Shown: piece after piece, positions 59,201-64,000 of the stretch
How positions within the stretch are numbered: the first letter of the stretch is position 1
Layout: each line of letters opens with the position of its first letter
Assembly (NCBI GenBank): GCA_029465975.1
Contig: CM055758.1
Location: 12,518,902 to 12,582,901 of the forward strand
Source: Dallia pectoralis
Lineage: Eukaryota; Chordata; Actinopteri; Esociformes; Umbridae
Direction of reading: 5' to 3'
Length of the DNA: 64,000 nt
Notes under the pieces: generated by a model
What the model saw: the letters and a program-made list of their open reading frames with translations, nothing else
Told to the model about the DNA's origin: nothing
The model's database searches: none
Position numbers and translations under genes: made by a program

Positions 59201-61216
59201 CAAACACCGCATTTCAGAAACCACAACACACCCCTGAACACCATTACTGATCACAACACAACCCTGAACACCATTACTGATCACAACACACCCCTGAACA
59301 CCATTACTGATCACAACACACCCCTGAACACCATTACTGATCACAACACACCCCTGAACACCATTACTGATCACAACACACCCCTGAACACCATTACTGA
59401 TCACAACACACCCCTGAACACCATTACTGATCACAACACACCCCTGAACACCATTACTGATCACAACACACCTCTGAACACCATTACTGATCACAACACA
59501 CCCCTGAACACCATTACTGATCACAACACACCCCTGAACACCATTACTGATCATAACACACCCCTGAACACCATTACTGATCACAACACACCCCTGAACA
59601 CCATTACTGATCACAACACACCCCTGAACACCATTACTGATCACAACACACCCCTGAACACCATTACTGATCACAACACACCCCTGAACACCATTACTGA
59701 TCACAACACACCCCTGAACACCATTACTGATCACAACACACCCCTGAACACCATTACTGATCACAACACACCCCTGAACACCATTACTGATCACAACACA
59801 CCCCTGAACACCATTACTGATCATAACACACCCCTGAACACCATTACTGATCCCAACACACCCCTGAACACCATTACTGATCACAACACATCCCTGAACA
59901 CCATTACTGATCACAACACACCCCTGAACACCATTACTGATCACAACACACCCCTGAACACCATTACTGATCACAACACACCCCTGAACACCATTACTGA
60001 TCACAACACACCCCTGAACACCATTACTGATCACAACACACCCCTGAACACCATTACTGATCACAACACACCCCTGAACACCATTACTGATCACAACACA
60101 ACCCTGAACACCATTACTGATCACAACACACCCCTGAACACCATTACTGATCACAACACACCCCTGAACACCATTACTGATCACAACACACCCCTGAACA
60201 CCATTACTGATCACAACACACCCCTGAACACCATTACTGATCACAACACACCCCTGAACACCATTACTGATCACAACACACCCCTGAACACCATTACTGA
60301 CCACAACACACCCCTGAACACCATTACTGATCACAACACACCCCTGAACACCATTACTGATCACAACACACCCCTGAACACCATTACTGATCACAACACA
60401 CCCCTGAACACCATTACTGATCACAACACACCCCTGAACACCATTACTGATTATAACACACCCCTGAACACCATTACTGATCCCAACACACCCCTGAAAA
60501 CCATTACTGATCATAACACACCCCTGAACACCATTACTGATCACAACACACCCCTGAACACCATTACTGATCACAACACACCCCTGAACACCATTACTGA
60601 TCACAACACACCCCTGAACACCATTACTAATCACAACACACCTCTGAACACCATTACTGATCACAACACACCCCTGAACACCATTACTGATCATAACACA
60701 CCCCTGAACACCATTACTGATCATAACACACCCCTGAACACCATTACTGATCCCAACACACCCCTGAACACCATTACTGATCACAACACATCCCTGAACA
60801 CCATTACTGATCACAACACACCCCTGAACACCATTACTGATCACAACACACCCCTGAACACCATTACTGATCATAACACACCCCTGAACACCATTACTGA
60901 TCATAACACACCCCTGAACACCATTACTGATCCCAACACACCCCTGAACACCATTACTGATCACAACACATCCCTGAACACCATTACTGATCACAACACA
61001 CCCCTGAACACCATTACTGATCACAACACACCCCTGAACACCATTACTGATCACAACACACCCCTGAACACCATTACTGATCACAACACACCCCTGAACA
61101 CCATTACTGATCACAACACACCCCTGAACACCATTACTGATCACAACACACATCTGAACACTATTAGTATTTACTAGAACAGGCTGAATGAATCCACATA
61201 GCGATACATACCCCAT
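28695..61216 (-). CDS. homer1: homer1, Homer scaffold protein 1 (whole coding span, 9 exons)
   Basis: Homer1 is a postsynaptic density scaffold. Its EVH1 domain binds PPxxF-type motifs in group I mGluRs, IP3/ryanodine receptors and Shank, and its C-terminal coiled coil tetramerises. Minus-strand coding exons are 61216-61212, 45257-45101, 39972-39841, 39533-39441, 37914-37766, 36069-35910, 29372-29262, 29168-29088 and 28886-28695. Phases agree throughout, giving 359 residues (human 354). EVH1 covers about 1-110 with ligand-contact residues Phe14, Trp24 and Gly89 in place. The internal P-motif SPLTP is at 138-142, the same numbering as mammals. The coiled coil spans about 180-359. The first intron is about 16 kb. 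It converges on jmy as in mammals. Paralogue (a or b copy) is not determined. Confidence 0.96.
29088..29168 (-). CDS. homer1: homer1 exon 8 (residues 270-296)
   Basis: It encodes ELERLKEEVESANEFQTQKE then SLTQKLQ, coiled coil. The acceptor is CCTGTAG|GAACTG and the donor CTACAG|GTGGCT, phase 0. Confidence 0.95.
29262..29372 (-). CDS. homer1: homer1 exon 7 (residues 233-269)
   Basis: It encodes VTELECVSGQATVIKSQKTE through LKGKEE, coiled coil. The acceptor is TCCACAG|GTGACG and the donor GAAGAG|GTGAGG, phase 0 both ends. Confidence 0.95.
30102..30215 (-). mobile_element. LINE 3' tail
   Basis: On - it reads like the common fish LINE tail: TGGCCAGGTCGCCGTTGCAA followed by ATGAGA and GGCCTACCTGGTTAAATA. 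The same tail ends the element at 41430 on +. Confidence 0.65.
30265..33610 (-). mobile_element. Tc1-like relic carrying a 28-bp satellite
   Basis: Antisense reading of 30250-30436 gives LQHDNVRPQVARICTQFLEA, a clear Tc1 transposase core (the conserved QHDNARPH-type segment with a catalytic Asp). At 33556-33600 the Tc1 sequence continues (GAGGTGATGGTGGTGGATGA). Between them the catalytic-segment DNA has expanded into 3.2 kb of tandem repeat. Confidence 0.82.
30382..33557. repeat. 28-bp minisatellite, about 113 units, grown from Tc1 transposase DNA
   Basis: Unit CTGTACATTATCATGCTGTA plus ACATGAGG, with frequent variants (GGGG for GAGG, ATACTG for ATGCTG, GTGAAT for GTACAT). It is the largest array in the window. 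Its phase matches the single copies in the flanking Tc1 relic. Confidence 0.96.
33590..33713 (+). mobile_element. Right half of a mariner-type MITE
   Basis: It ends GGGGTGTGTAGACTTTTCAT then ATCCACTGTA, the terminal repeat of the element seen whole at 55497-55726. Confidence 0.75.
33966..34006. repeat. (TA)n microsatellite
   Basis: About 17 TA dinucleotides. A second TA tract lies at 34964-34992. Confidence 0.9.
34590..34940 (+). mobile_element. Tc1-like relic (transposase 3' part)
   Basis: The frame after about 34670 reads PKHTAKTTQECLWEKFVNIM, the QDNDPKHT-type end of a Tc1 transposase, then CAGAAGAATAGGAGAAACTC DNA and a family-like 3' end. Frameshifted and truncated. Confidence 0.75.
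35190..35575 (+). mobile_element. Tc1-like 3' end with terminal repeat
   Basis: CCCTATTGAGCTGTTCTGGG at about 35219 is the NPIELFW-type transposase segment. The element ends with CATTTCCAAGTGACCCAAAC then GTTTGAATGTGAGTGTATA, the terminal inverted repeat of a common fish Tc1 family. Its last 16 or so bases are part of the unit of the array that follows. Confidence 0.75.
35555..35930. repeat. 53-bp minisatellite fusing a Tc1 end, intron and the homer1 exon 6 donor
   Basis: About seven units of TGAATGTGAGTGTATATATC then TCTTTATAAGATGGTACCCG and TTTGTGTAGTCTC. The first 16 bases are the Tc1 terminus and the last 17 are the (reverse) end of homer1 exon 6 with its GT donor. The donor equivalent lies near 35588, 35641, 35695, 35748, 35802 and 35855, and the real one at 35908-35909. 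Three units carry CTACC for GTACC, which removes the GT. Confidence 0.93.
35910..36069 (-). CDS. homer1: homer1 exon 6 (residues 179-232, start of coiled coil)
   Basis: It encodes SSSSINKHWEAELAALKGNN through EEAERLHKR. The acceptor CTGTATCCAG is preceded by a long TG repeat on the sense strand (36076-36126). The donor is CACAAACGG|GTACCATC. The last 17 or so exon bases and the donor are amplified in the tandem array at 35555-35930. Confidence 0.96.
36076..36126. repeat. CA/TG microsatellite at the homer1 exon 6 acceptor
   Basis: (CA)n on +, so (UG)n in the homer1 transcript, ending about 15 bases before the acceptor with only CTTTCTGTATC between. Confidence 0.93.
36381..36830. repeat. 39-bp minisatellite, about 11 units
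   Basis: Unit CAGACTAGATATTTGTATCC then ATTCATCAATACATTGTTA; some units lack TTGT. 39 is a multiple of three, so both strands give open repeated frames. In homer1 intron 5. Confidence 0.93.
36831..37701 (-). other. homer1: Rest of homer1 intron 5
   Basis: Nothing recognised except (CA)n at 37556-37587. Confidence 0.6.
37702..37765 (-). other. homer1: Possible Homer1a-like read-through tail after exon 5
   Basis: If the exon 5 donor is not used, the frame continues for 21 codons (RSEPAAKQFLFQELVSETTL then N) to a TAG at 37704-37702, giving a 199-residue EVH1-only protein. In mammals the immediate-early form Homer1a is made by reading on from exon 5 into intron 5, with a short unique tail. No clear AATAAA is visible just downstream, so this is inference. 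Confidence 0.4.
37766..37914 (-). CDS. homer1: homer1 exon 5 (residues 130-178, P-motif linker)
   Basis: It encodes ESATGDLQSPLTPESINGTD through SQNQLPFSH. SPLTP is the internal EVH1 ligand (P-motif). The second half (GTTPETPQHPPEPHVEP) is diverged from mammals. The donor is CCACAG|GTCAGA, phase 2. Read-through gives a short open tail, as in the Homer1a splice form. Confidence 0.95.
38446..38622. repeat. About four units of a 40-bp repeat
   Basis: GGGGTAGTTAGATGGTAGCT then GGGGTACTCATGGTTGGACT, repeated in homer1 intron 4. Confidence 0.85.
38872..39235. repeat. 30-bp minisatellite, about 12 units
   Basis: CATGGACACTCCCACAGACA then CTCCCATTAA. Frames on both strands are open because the period is a multiple of three. 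In homer1 intron 4, about 200 bp from exon 4. Confidence 0.93.
39441..39533 (-). CDS. homer1: homer1 exon 4 (residues 99-129)
   Basis: It encodes FAEKFAEFKEAARLAKEKSQ then EKMELTSTPSQ, the end of EVH1 and the linker. The acceptor is TTCTCAG|TTT and the donor TCTCAG|GTAGTA. Confidence 0.97.
39841..39972 (-). CDS. homer1: homer1 exon 3 (residues 55-98, EVH1)
   Basis: It encodes AIINSTITPNMTFTKTSQKF then GQWADSRANTVYGLGFSSEN and HLLK. The donor is CTTAAG|GTTCAC, phase 0. A 14-bp tandem array begins only about 13-20 bases before its acceptor. Confidence 0.97.
39985..40490. repeat. 14-bp satellite next to the homer1 exon 3 acceptor
   Basis: Units TTACATACCCAGAG and variants (AACATACCAAAAG, TTACATAACATAAG), about 35 units. 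On the homer1 sense strand it reads CTCTGGGTATGTAA, so each unit holds a GGTATGTAA donor-like string. Confidence 0.92.
40590..40735 (-). mobile_element. Tc1-like fragment (second family)
   Basis: GGATGTTGTCGTGCTGACAG and CAGTCTGAGGTCCTGTGCAC match the antisense of a Tc1-like transposase gene of the 718-1640 family. Confidence 0.6.
40900..41435 (+). mobile_element. LINE 3' end (ORF2 end and 3'UTR) nested in Tc1
   Basis: It runs from ACTCCTGTCTGAACACCTGT through CTGCACTTGATCCTGTATTG to a tail CCGGGTCGCCGTTGCAAATG then AGAATTTATTCTCAATCAGC and TTAAATAAAGGTTCAATA. A near-identical copy lies at 52655-53215. The final TTAAATAAAGG tail marks the 3' end. Confidence 0.78.
41574..42157. repeat. 41-bp array with 195-bp higher-order repeat
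   Basis: Base unit GACACATTCCATCATAACCA then TCATTAACATGGGTGTGTTGT, with 40- and 31-bp variants. The variant order (GGGGATG, GGGTTTG with TTTCAT, GGTTTG, GGGTGTG, short GGGTGTG) repeats at exactly 195 bp: GGGGATG lies at 41646, 41841 and 42036. Confidence 0.93.
43321..43525. repeat. (TG)n and ACGGTAGC repeats
   Basis: (TG)10 at 43321-43341, then GAGACGGTAGCAGAAACGGT and AGCGGGGGGACGGTAGC repeats at 43425-43520, in homer1 intron 2 or flanking spacer. Confidence 0.8.
43655..44590. repeat. 21-bp satellite, about 40 units
   Basis: CACCCACACACCACTACCAA plus A, with CACACACAAACACC insertions. The multiple-of-three period leaves open frames on - (VVVCGCL). In homer1 intron 2 (40-45 kb). Confidence 0.94.
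44735..44818. repeat. 24-bp repeat, 3.5 units
   Basis: CACACATATACACAATCACA then CAAA. Confidence 0.88.
45101..45257 (-). CDS. homer1: homer1 exon 2 (residues 3-54, EVH1)
   Basis: It encodes EQPIFSTRAHVFQIDPTTKK then NWVPTSKHAV through IISLDGTK, near-identical to mammalian Homer1 EVH1, with Phe14 and Trp24. The acceptor is CATGCAG|A and the donor ACCAAG|GTCAGT. Confidence 0.97.
45800..46545 (+). mobile_element. 5S-rRNA-derived SINE with internal tandem expansion
   Basis: 45823-45905 matches 5S rRNA (GATGCTAAGCAGGGCTGAGC, CTGGTCAGTACCTGGATGGG, AGACC), including the internal pol III promoter region. The 3' end has TGGATGCTGCACATTGGTGG and AAAGCGCTTTGAGGTCCCAG ending AATGTAATTAATTATTATTA, the tail of fish SINE3-type elements. 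A 62-bp internal piece is amplified about seven times. Confidence 0.9.
45915..46375 (+). repeat. 62-bp array inside the 5S SINE, about 7 units
   Basis: Unit GGGGCTGTACTCTGCTCTGT, GTGGGTCCTAACGCCCCAGT, ATAGTGACGGGGACACACAG, AA. GGGGCTG at 45979 and the next at 46041 show the 62-bp period. The unit is ordinary SINE body. Confidence 0.93.
46570..46790. repeat. About 70-bp repeat, three units
   Basis: GCCTTATGTACTCATCCTAT then GTCACCTGACATCCCTCTAC, three times, in homer1 intron 1. Confidence 0.85.
46900..47165. repeat. TG-rich microsatellite
   Basis: Compound TG with GAGTGCG and CTGTCTG interruptions; frames on both strands are artefacts. Confidence 0.9.
47930..48392. repeat. 34-bp minisatellite, about 13 units
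   Basis: CTACATGTCATCTGGCTGGC then TGTGACTGACTGGG; ACATGTCAT spacing is 34 (47971, 48005). Confidence 0.93.
50150..50262. repeat. TG-rich microsatellite
   Basis: TGTGTGTGCG and TGTATG units; another (TG)n lies at 49927-49950. Confidence 0.85.
50270..50790 (-). mobile_element. Possible LINE 3' region
   Basis: TTATAAGGGAGACACATTGA then GATCGAGGTCTCATTTTGCA looks like a reversed fish LINE 3' end; the rest is unrecognised. Low confidence. Confidence 0.3.
50945..52130. repeat. 29-bp minisatellite, about 40 units
   Basis: CAGTTACTATAATATAGAGC then TGGGAGAAA, with GGGTG and GGGCG variants. No spacers lie between units, so this is a tandem satellite and not a CRISPR-like array. Confidence 0.96.
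52655..53215 (+). mobile_element. LINE 3' end (ORF2 end and 3'UTR)
   Basis: GGCCGCCAATGACTGGAACG (DWNEL-type ORF2 end), then the same 3'UTR as the copy at 40900-41435, with AATGCTGCTCAACTGAACTC and TTGATCCTGTATTGCTTTGT. It lacks the last tail segment. Confidence 0.78.
53995..54190. mobile_element. Fragment of a common fish hairpin-type repeat
   Basis: TAAGGCATGTGGAGGTGTGC then TATATAGCCAATATACTACG resembles a widespread palindromic teleost repeat. Confidence 0.4.
54190..54845 (-). mobile_element. Non-LTR retrotransposon fragment with reverse transcriptase motif
   Basis: On - the frame at 54810-54667 reads IVKFADDTTVVGLIRDHDKA then AYREEIKHQV, AWCADNNLAINAKKTK. FADD is the catalytic YXDD-type motif of LINE reverse transcriptase. 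The downstream part (54190-54600) is its decayed 3' region. No complete gene. Confidence 0.82.
54800..55320. repeat. 51-bp minisatellite, about 10 units, fused to the LINE frame
   Basis: GATTCAATGGCAATATGGGA, GTCAGTGGTAGTCTGAGTGG, AGGATGTATAT. 51 is a multiple of three, so the minus frame stays open into the FADD segment. Confidence 0.94.
55497..55726. mobile_element. Mariner-type MITE, complete
   Basis: It begins TACAGTGGATATGAAAAGTC then TACACACCC and ends GGGGTGTGTAGACTTTTTTT then ATATCCACTATA, 230 bp, flanked by TA. The termini are inverted repeats. Confidence 0.88.
58430..59095 (-). mobile_element. Tc1-like relic (second family), antisense
   Basis: CAGCCAGCAATCACAGCATC, CGTTTCTCCCATTGTCCCTT, CCAGATCCTCTCAACCTCTA follow the antisense of the transposase 3' part. 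The right end reads TACTTTCCGAATGCACTAGA, the family terminus. Internally deleted. Confidence 0.75.
59206..61165. repeat. 30-bp minisatellite, about 65 units, next to homer1 exon 1
   Basis: Unit TCACAACACACCCCTGAACA then CCATTACTGA. All units from 59221 to 61160 keep exact 30-bp register, with no indel. Substitution variants (TCAT, TCCC, TCCCTG) recur in order; 60661-60840 and 60841-61020 show the same six-unit pattern. It starts about 45 bp inside homer1 intron 1. Confidence 0.97.
61212..61216 (-). CDS. homer1: homer1 exon 1 coding part (ATGGG)
   Basis: The minus strand reads CAAAATGGG|GTATGTATCG. ATG at 61216-61214 is in a favourable AAAATGG context. The five coding bases plus the A that opens exon 2 give Met-Gly-Glu-Gln, the known Homer1 start. 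The donor GTATGT is good. The match in sequence, phase and donor makes this tiny exon convincing even though it lies 16 kb from exon 2. Confidence 0.88.
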
Positions 61217-61293
61217 TTTGCTTGTGTTGGTTTGGCGAAGTGGAAATATTCAGTCGGTGGTCGCCGAGGACTCCAGAGGCGGAGTGAACAAGC

Positions 61294-61510
61294 CCCGGTT
61301 CTCCTCTCCAATAAGCAGCTCCACACAGCCCGGTTCTCCTCTCCAATAAGCGGCTCTATACAGTCCGGTTCTCCTCTCCAATAAGCGGCTCTATATAGCC
61401 CGGTTCTCCTCTCCAATAAGCGGCTCTAAACAGCCCGGTTCTCCTCTCCAATAAGCGGCTCTATACAGTCCGGTTCTCCTCTCCAATAAGCGGCTCTATA
61501 CAGCCCGGTT
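61294..61510 (-). promoter_or_regulatory. 35-bp repeat with CCAAT boxes in the homer1 5'UTR/promoter
   Basis: Six units CCCGGTTCTCCTCTCCAATA then AGCGGCTCTATACAG, just upstream of the homer1 ATG. CCAAT lies at 61308, 61343, 61378, 61413, 61448 and 61483, that is ATTGG on the homer1 sense strand, the NF-Y core in inverted orientation. Whether this is promoter or transcribed 5'UTR cannot be told. Confidence 0.7.
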
Positions 61511-62599
61511 CACCCTGGTGCTTAAATAGGGAACTGGATAGTCTCAGTGCGGCTCCTTCACACCAACATGGCTCGCTTCTCTGATACGATGGCGTGTTTT
61601 TTCAGATCTCACCCATAAAAACGTGTCCGTGCATGCATGATAGAAAGCATCCGTGTTGCTGTTAGTTAACTGAAATGCACGGTTGAACCAGGCTCAATAA
61701 GCAGCTGAAGCCCGTAGAATAGCAGCTAAGCTACCGTGGGTCACAGAGGCGTTGCTTTATTCCAATGTAGGACGAGGCTCATTTTACACTCAGAAAGGCA
61801 TGAAAATGCAGTCCGTTTGCATTGACATTGGCAGTACGCGATTTTCTCTTTTTTGCAGAAATAGGCTTGAAACATCCACTTGATTAAACACGGACTTATT
61901 ATATTATTATATTATAGTATTATGGTCTGCAGATCAGCCCTCCGTTGCCTGAGGTCTCTCTCCTCTTTATAGATGACATGTACCCAGCTCCACCGCACTT
62001 ATCCTCGGGCGAGAAAAACGCTCAACACTCATTCCTGCATTTCACTCCGAAAGCTCGGACTGTTTTATATCCCAAATGTACTCGTAGTCTCTTTCCCTGG
62101 CGTCGTAAGTGCCATCAAAATGCCCCGATCTGCAGCTTCTAGAAACGCTTGATTGCATGGCACTAACACAAATGAATCTGAAACAATAGCAAAATAATTT
62201 AGCTGCTGGTTAAACTGTGTGTTTTATGTCGAGTAGGCTTCATCTCCCATCTGTTTGAGCCAAACAAACTGGGTGCATATTCTCAAGGCTCCATCATCAC
62301 CTCTAGCCCATCTGGTCCTCTGGTCCCAGATCAGAACAGATCACAGCAGCATATTTAATGCCATGGTCAGTAAGGCCTTGCGATGATGAAAGTCTATGTT
62401 GAAGTCAATTGAAATGAGAAAATAGCCAATCTGCATTTATTACTCATACAGTGATGTCAGATCCCGGCCTCTCTCTTCGCTCCACCTAACACCTCCCTTC
62501 CTCGGCAGCCGTCTGCTTCTGTACTGTCTGATGGTTCCTCTCATCCCATTCATCACCTCTCCCTACCCATCTCCCGTTCTGTTCACTGAAAGCGTGACA
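61511..62599 (-). promoter_or_regulatory. Probable homer1 promoter region
   Basis: CpG density is raised between about 61240 and 62150. CCAACATGGCTCGC at 61563 resembles a YY1-type site. No coding feature. The exact start of transcription is unknown. Confidence 0.4.
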
Positions 62600-62605
62600 T
62601 TACCC

Positions 62606-62663
62606 TACGTCATCACGCTGCCCATCCGCAACGACGTCACTGCGTCTTCGAAATCTGACGTAA
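62606..62663. promoter_or_regulatory. CRE-like cluster upstream of homer1
   Basis: Three CREB/ATF-type cores in 58 bp: TACGTCA at 62606, GACGTCAC at 62633 and TGACGTAA at 62656. They lie about 1.4 kb upstream of the homer1 ATG. Mammalian HOMER1 is activity-induced, and CREB sites would fit; this is inference. Confidence 0.5.
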
Positions 62664-63249
62664 TGAGCAATAAAATAACAAATTACATCTTAGATGGAAA
62701 TATTAATGACTCTGTTTGCTTTTTTACTGTTTGTATCGTTAAGATTTGATAAAGATTTATTAAACAAACAAATATATTCCATTCAAATCTTTGGCATGCG
62801 GCACGTTTTGTGAACCTTGACTGGGTTGTAGATGCTGAGCCATATGCCCCTGATCTTTCCAAAGCATCAACACTCACAACTCCTAAAGAAATGACAACCA
62901 TGAACATTGATAAGGGATGTACGGACCACGTCATTGATTTGTTCTAGTTGGATTATTGAGAAACCCATGAAGGCCACCTTGTGGACATTTTGTGACAGTT
63001 GCAATGGTTGTGATTATTAGTGTCTAATCCGGTTCCCACCCTATAGGATGTTTTCTTTTTCATCTGACAACACAGACATATTTGCCTTGTGTTTTGATCG
63101 TCGCATACATATTAAGGTCTTGCTATGCCTGTAAGAAATTAACTTCATATGGGTAATACTGTCTATTCGCAAGGTCACATTTTCCATTCTTTGTTTGGCG
63201 GCAACAGAATCATTCTTATGTAGTAGCAGTATGTACAAGATTTATACAA
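62664..63249. other. Noncoding DNA, nothing recognised
   Basis: AT-rich; no gene, RNA or repeat seen. Confidence 0.5.
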
Positions 63250-63358
63250 CATACAGTATCAGTGAAACGTTTGGACATACCTACTAATTTAAATATATTT
63301 CTTTATTTTAACAATTTCCATGTTTTTGAATAATAGTAAAGACATGCTATCAAAGCCA
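63250..63358 (+). mobile_element. Tc1-like terminal fragment
   Basis: ACAGTATCAGTGAAACGTTT then GGACATACCTACT and TTGAATAATAGTAAAGACAT are the 5' terminus of a common fish Tc1 family. Confidence 0.7.
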
Positions 63359-63950
63359 TCATCTATCACTCCAAATTCCAGGCTTCTTTCTCTAACCTCA
63401 GGAAAGTCCTCTCCATCATCTCCTCTCTCCTTAACTCTCCACCTCTTCCTCTGCAGTCTTTCAGCTCCACAGATGACTATGTTACCCACTTTACATAGGA
63501 GGTTGACCATTTTCCTACCTACCTCACTCAGCCTTGTCCTGGACCTGATCACTCACTCACCAAACTTGGCCATATATTAAACGTTTCCCACTCGCTCTTA
63601 CCAGATGATATCCTGTAGTTAGTAATGGTTGGCTGGTAAACATCATGCCCTCTGGACCATATACCCTCCACCCTTCTCCAGACTCTCGTGACACCTCCTC
63701 TCTCATTATCTCTTTACTGAGCACTGGCAGCAACCCCACAACCTCAGATTAACTCCCCTTGTAAAGAAATCATCACTTTACTCCTCGGAAACAAAAAATT
63801 ACAGGCTGGTATTCTTTCTTTCTTTTATTTCCAAAACACTGGACAGTGTGAGACCGTCTTGGTCAACCTCATTTTCTTCCTTCAGTTGTCGTAACTGTAA
63901 GTTCCTTTTCAGTCATTTCACTTCTTGCAATGTAACAAATTGATCTGATA
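63359..63950 (+). mobile_element. Decayed LINE reverse transcriptase fragment
   Basis: In shifted frames it reads like VTHFT followed later by PLVKKSSLYSSETKNYRLVF then FLSFISKTLD, the TPLLKKP...NYRPVSLL...KTLERVV segment of fish non-LTR reverse transcriptases. Many frameshifts. Confidence 0.65.
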
Positions 63951-64000
63951 CCATGTCCCAAGTCGACCTAGTGCGTACCAGATTAAATGATCCATAGCAG

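Larger units (their letters stand above)
45258..61211 (-). other. homer1: homer1 intron 1 (16 kb)
   Basis: It holds the SINE, LINE, Tc1, MITE and satellites listed. 47170-47930, 48400-49900, 53225-53990 and 55740-58420 contain no gene or repeat I recognise; a 123-codon open frame at 57995-58366 (-) resembles nothing known to me. Confidence 0.75.

Noticed and set aside
59198..61216. 672-codon frame as an ordinary repeat-protein gene
   Set aside because: Its first codons are homer1 exon 1 followed by a good splice donor; the rest is a 30-bp satellite whose period keeps any frame open. Reported only as a read-through possibility.

Overview
This 64 kb window is vertebrate nuclear DNA, almost certainly from a teleost fish. 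It has GT-AG introns, two recognisable animal genes, many Tc1/mariner relics of the kind common in fish, a 5S-rRNA-derived SINE, PIF/Harbinger and hAT pieces, and very dense micro- and minisatellites. A salmoniform/esociform-type teleost is possible from the repeat flavour, but I cannot fix the species. Nothing looks bacterial or viral.

Two genes converge tail to tail. On the + strand, jmy (actin nucleator, p300/p53 cofactor and WHAMM relative) has ten coding exons between 2980 and 23252, which join in frame to 917 residues. On the - strand, homer1 (postsynaptic EVH1/coiled-coil scaffold) has nine coding exons between 61216 and 28695, which join in frame to 359 residues. Human JMY and HOMER1 are also convergent neighbours (5q14), so this is a conserved gene pair.

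Layout: 1-2240 Tc1 relics upstream of jmy; 2240-2979 jmy promoter/5'UTR; 2980-23252 jmy; 23253-28694 intergenic DNA and UTRs, with a Tc1-type element and a G-rich 13-bp satellite; 28695-61216 homer1, with a 16 kb first intron; 61217-62700 homer1 promoter, with a CCAAT-bearing 35-bp tandem repeat and a CRE-like cluster; 62700-64000 transposon relics.

The most striking property is tandem amplification. By hand tally about 18 kb (over a quarter) of the window is tandem arrays. Many grew out of recognisable parent sequence. Some grew from exon/5'-splice-site junctions (jmy exons 2, 5 and 6; homer1 exon 6). Others grew inside transposons (Tc1 relics at 12.2-14.5, 30.3-33.6 and 40.7-42.5 kb; a 5S SINE; a LINE reverse transcriptase; a Harbinger fragment; a hAT element). 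A further array lies in the homer1 promoter/5'UTR. I see no new enzyme system. The notable biology is this seeding of minisatellites from splice donors and transposons, and its possible effect on splicing of two synaptic/cytoskeletal genes.
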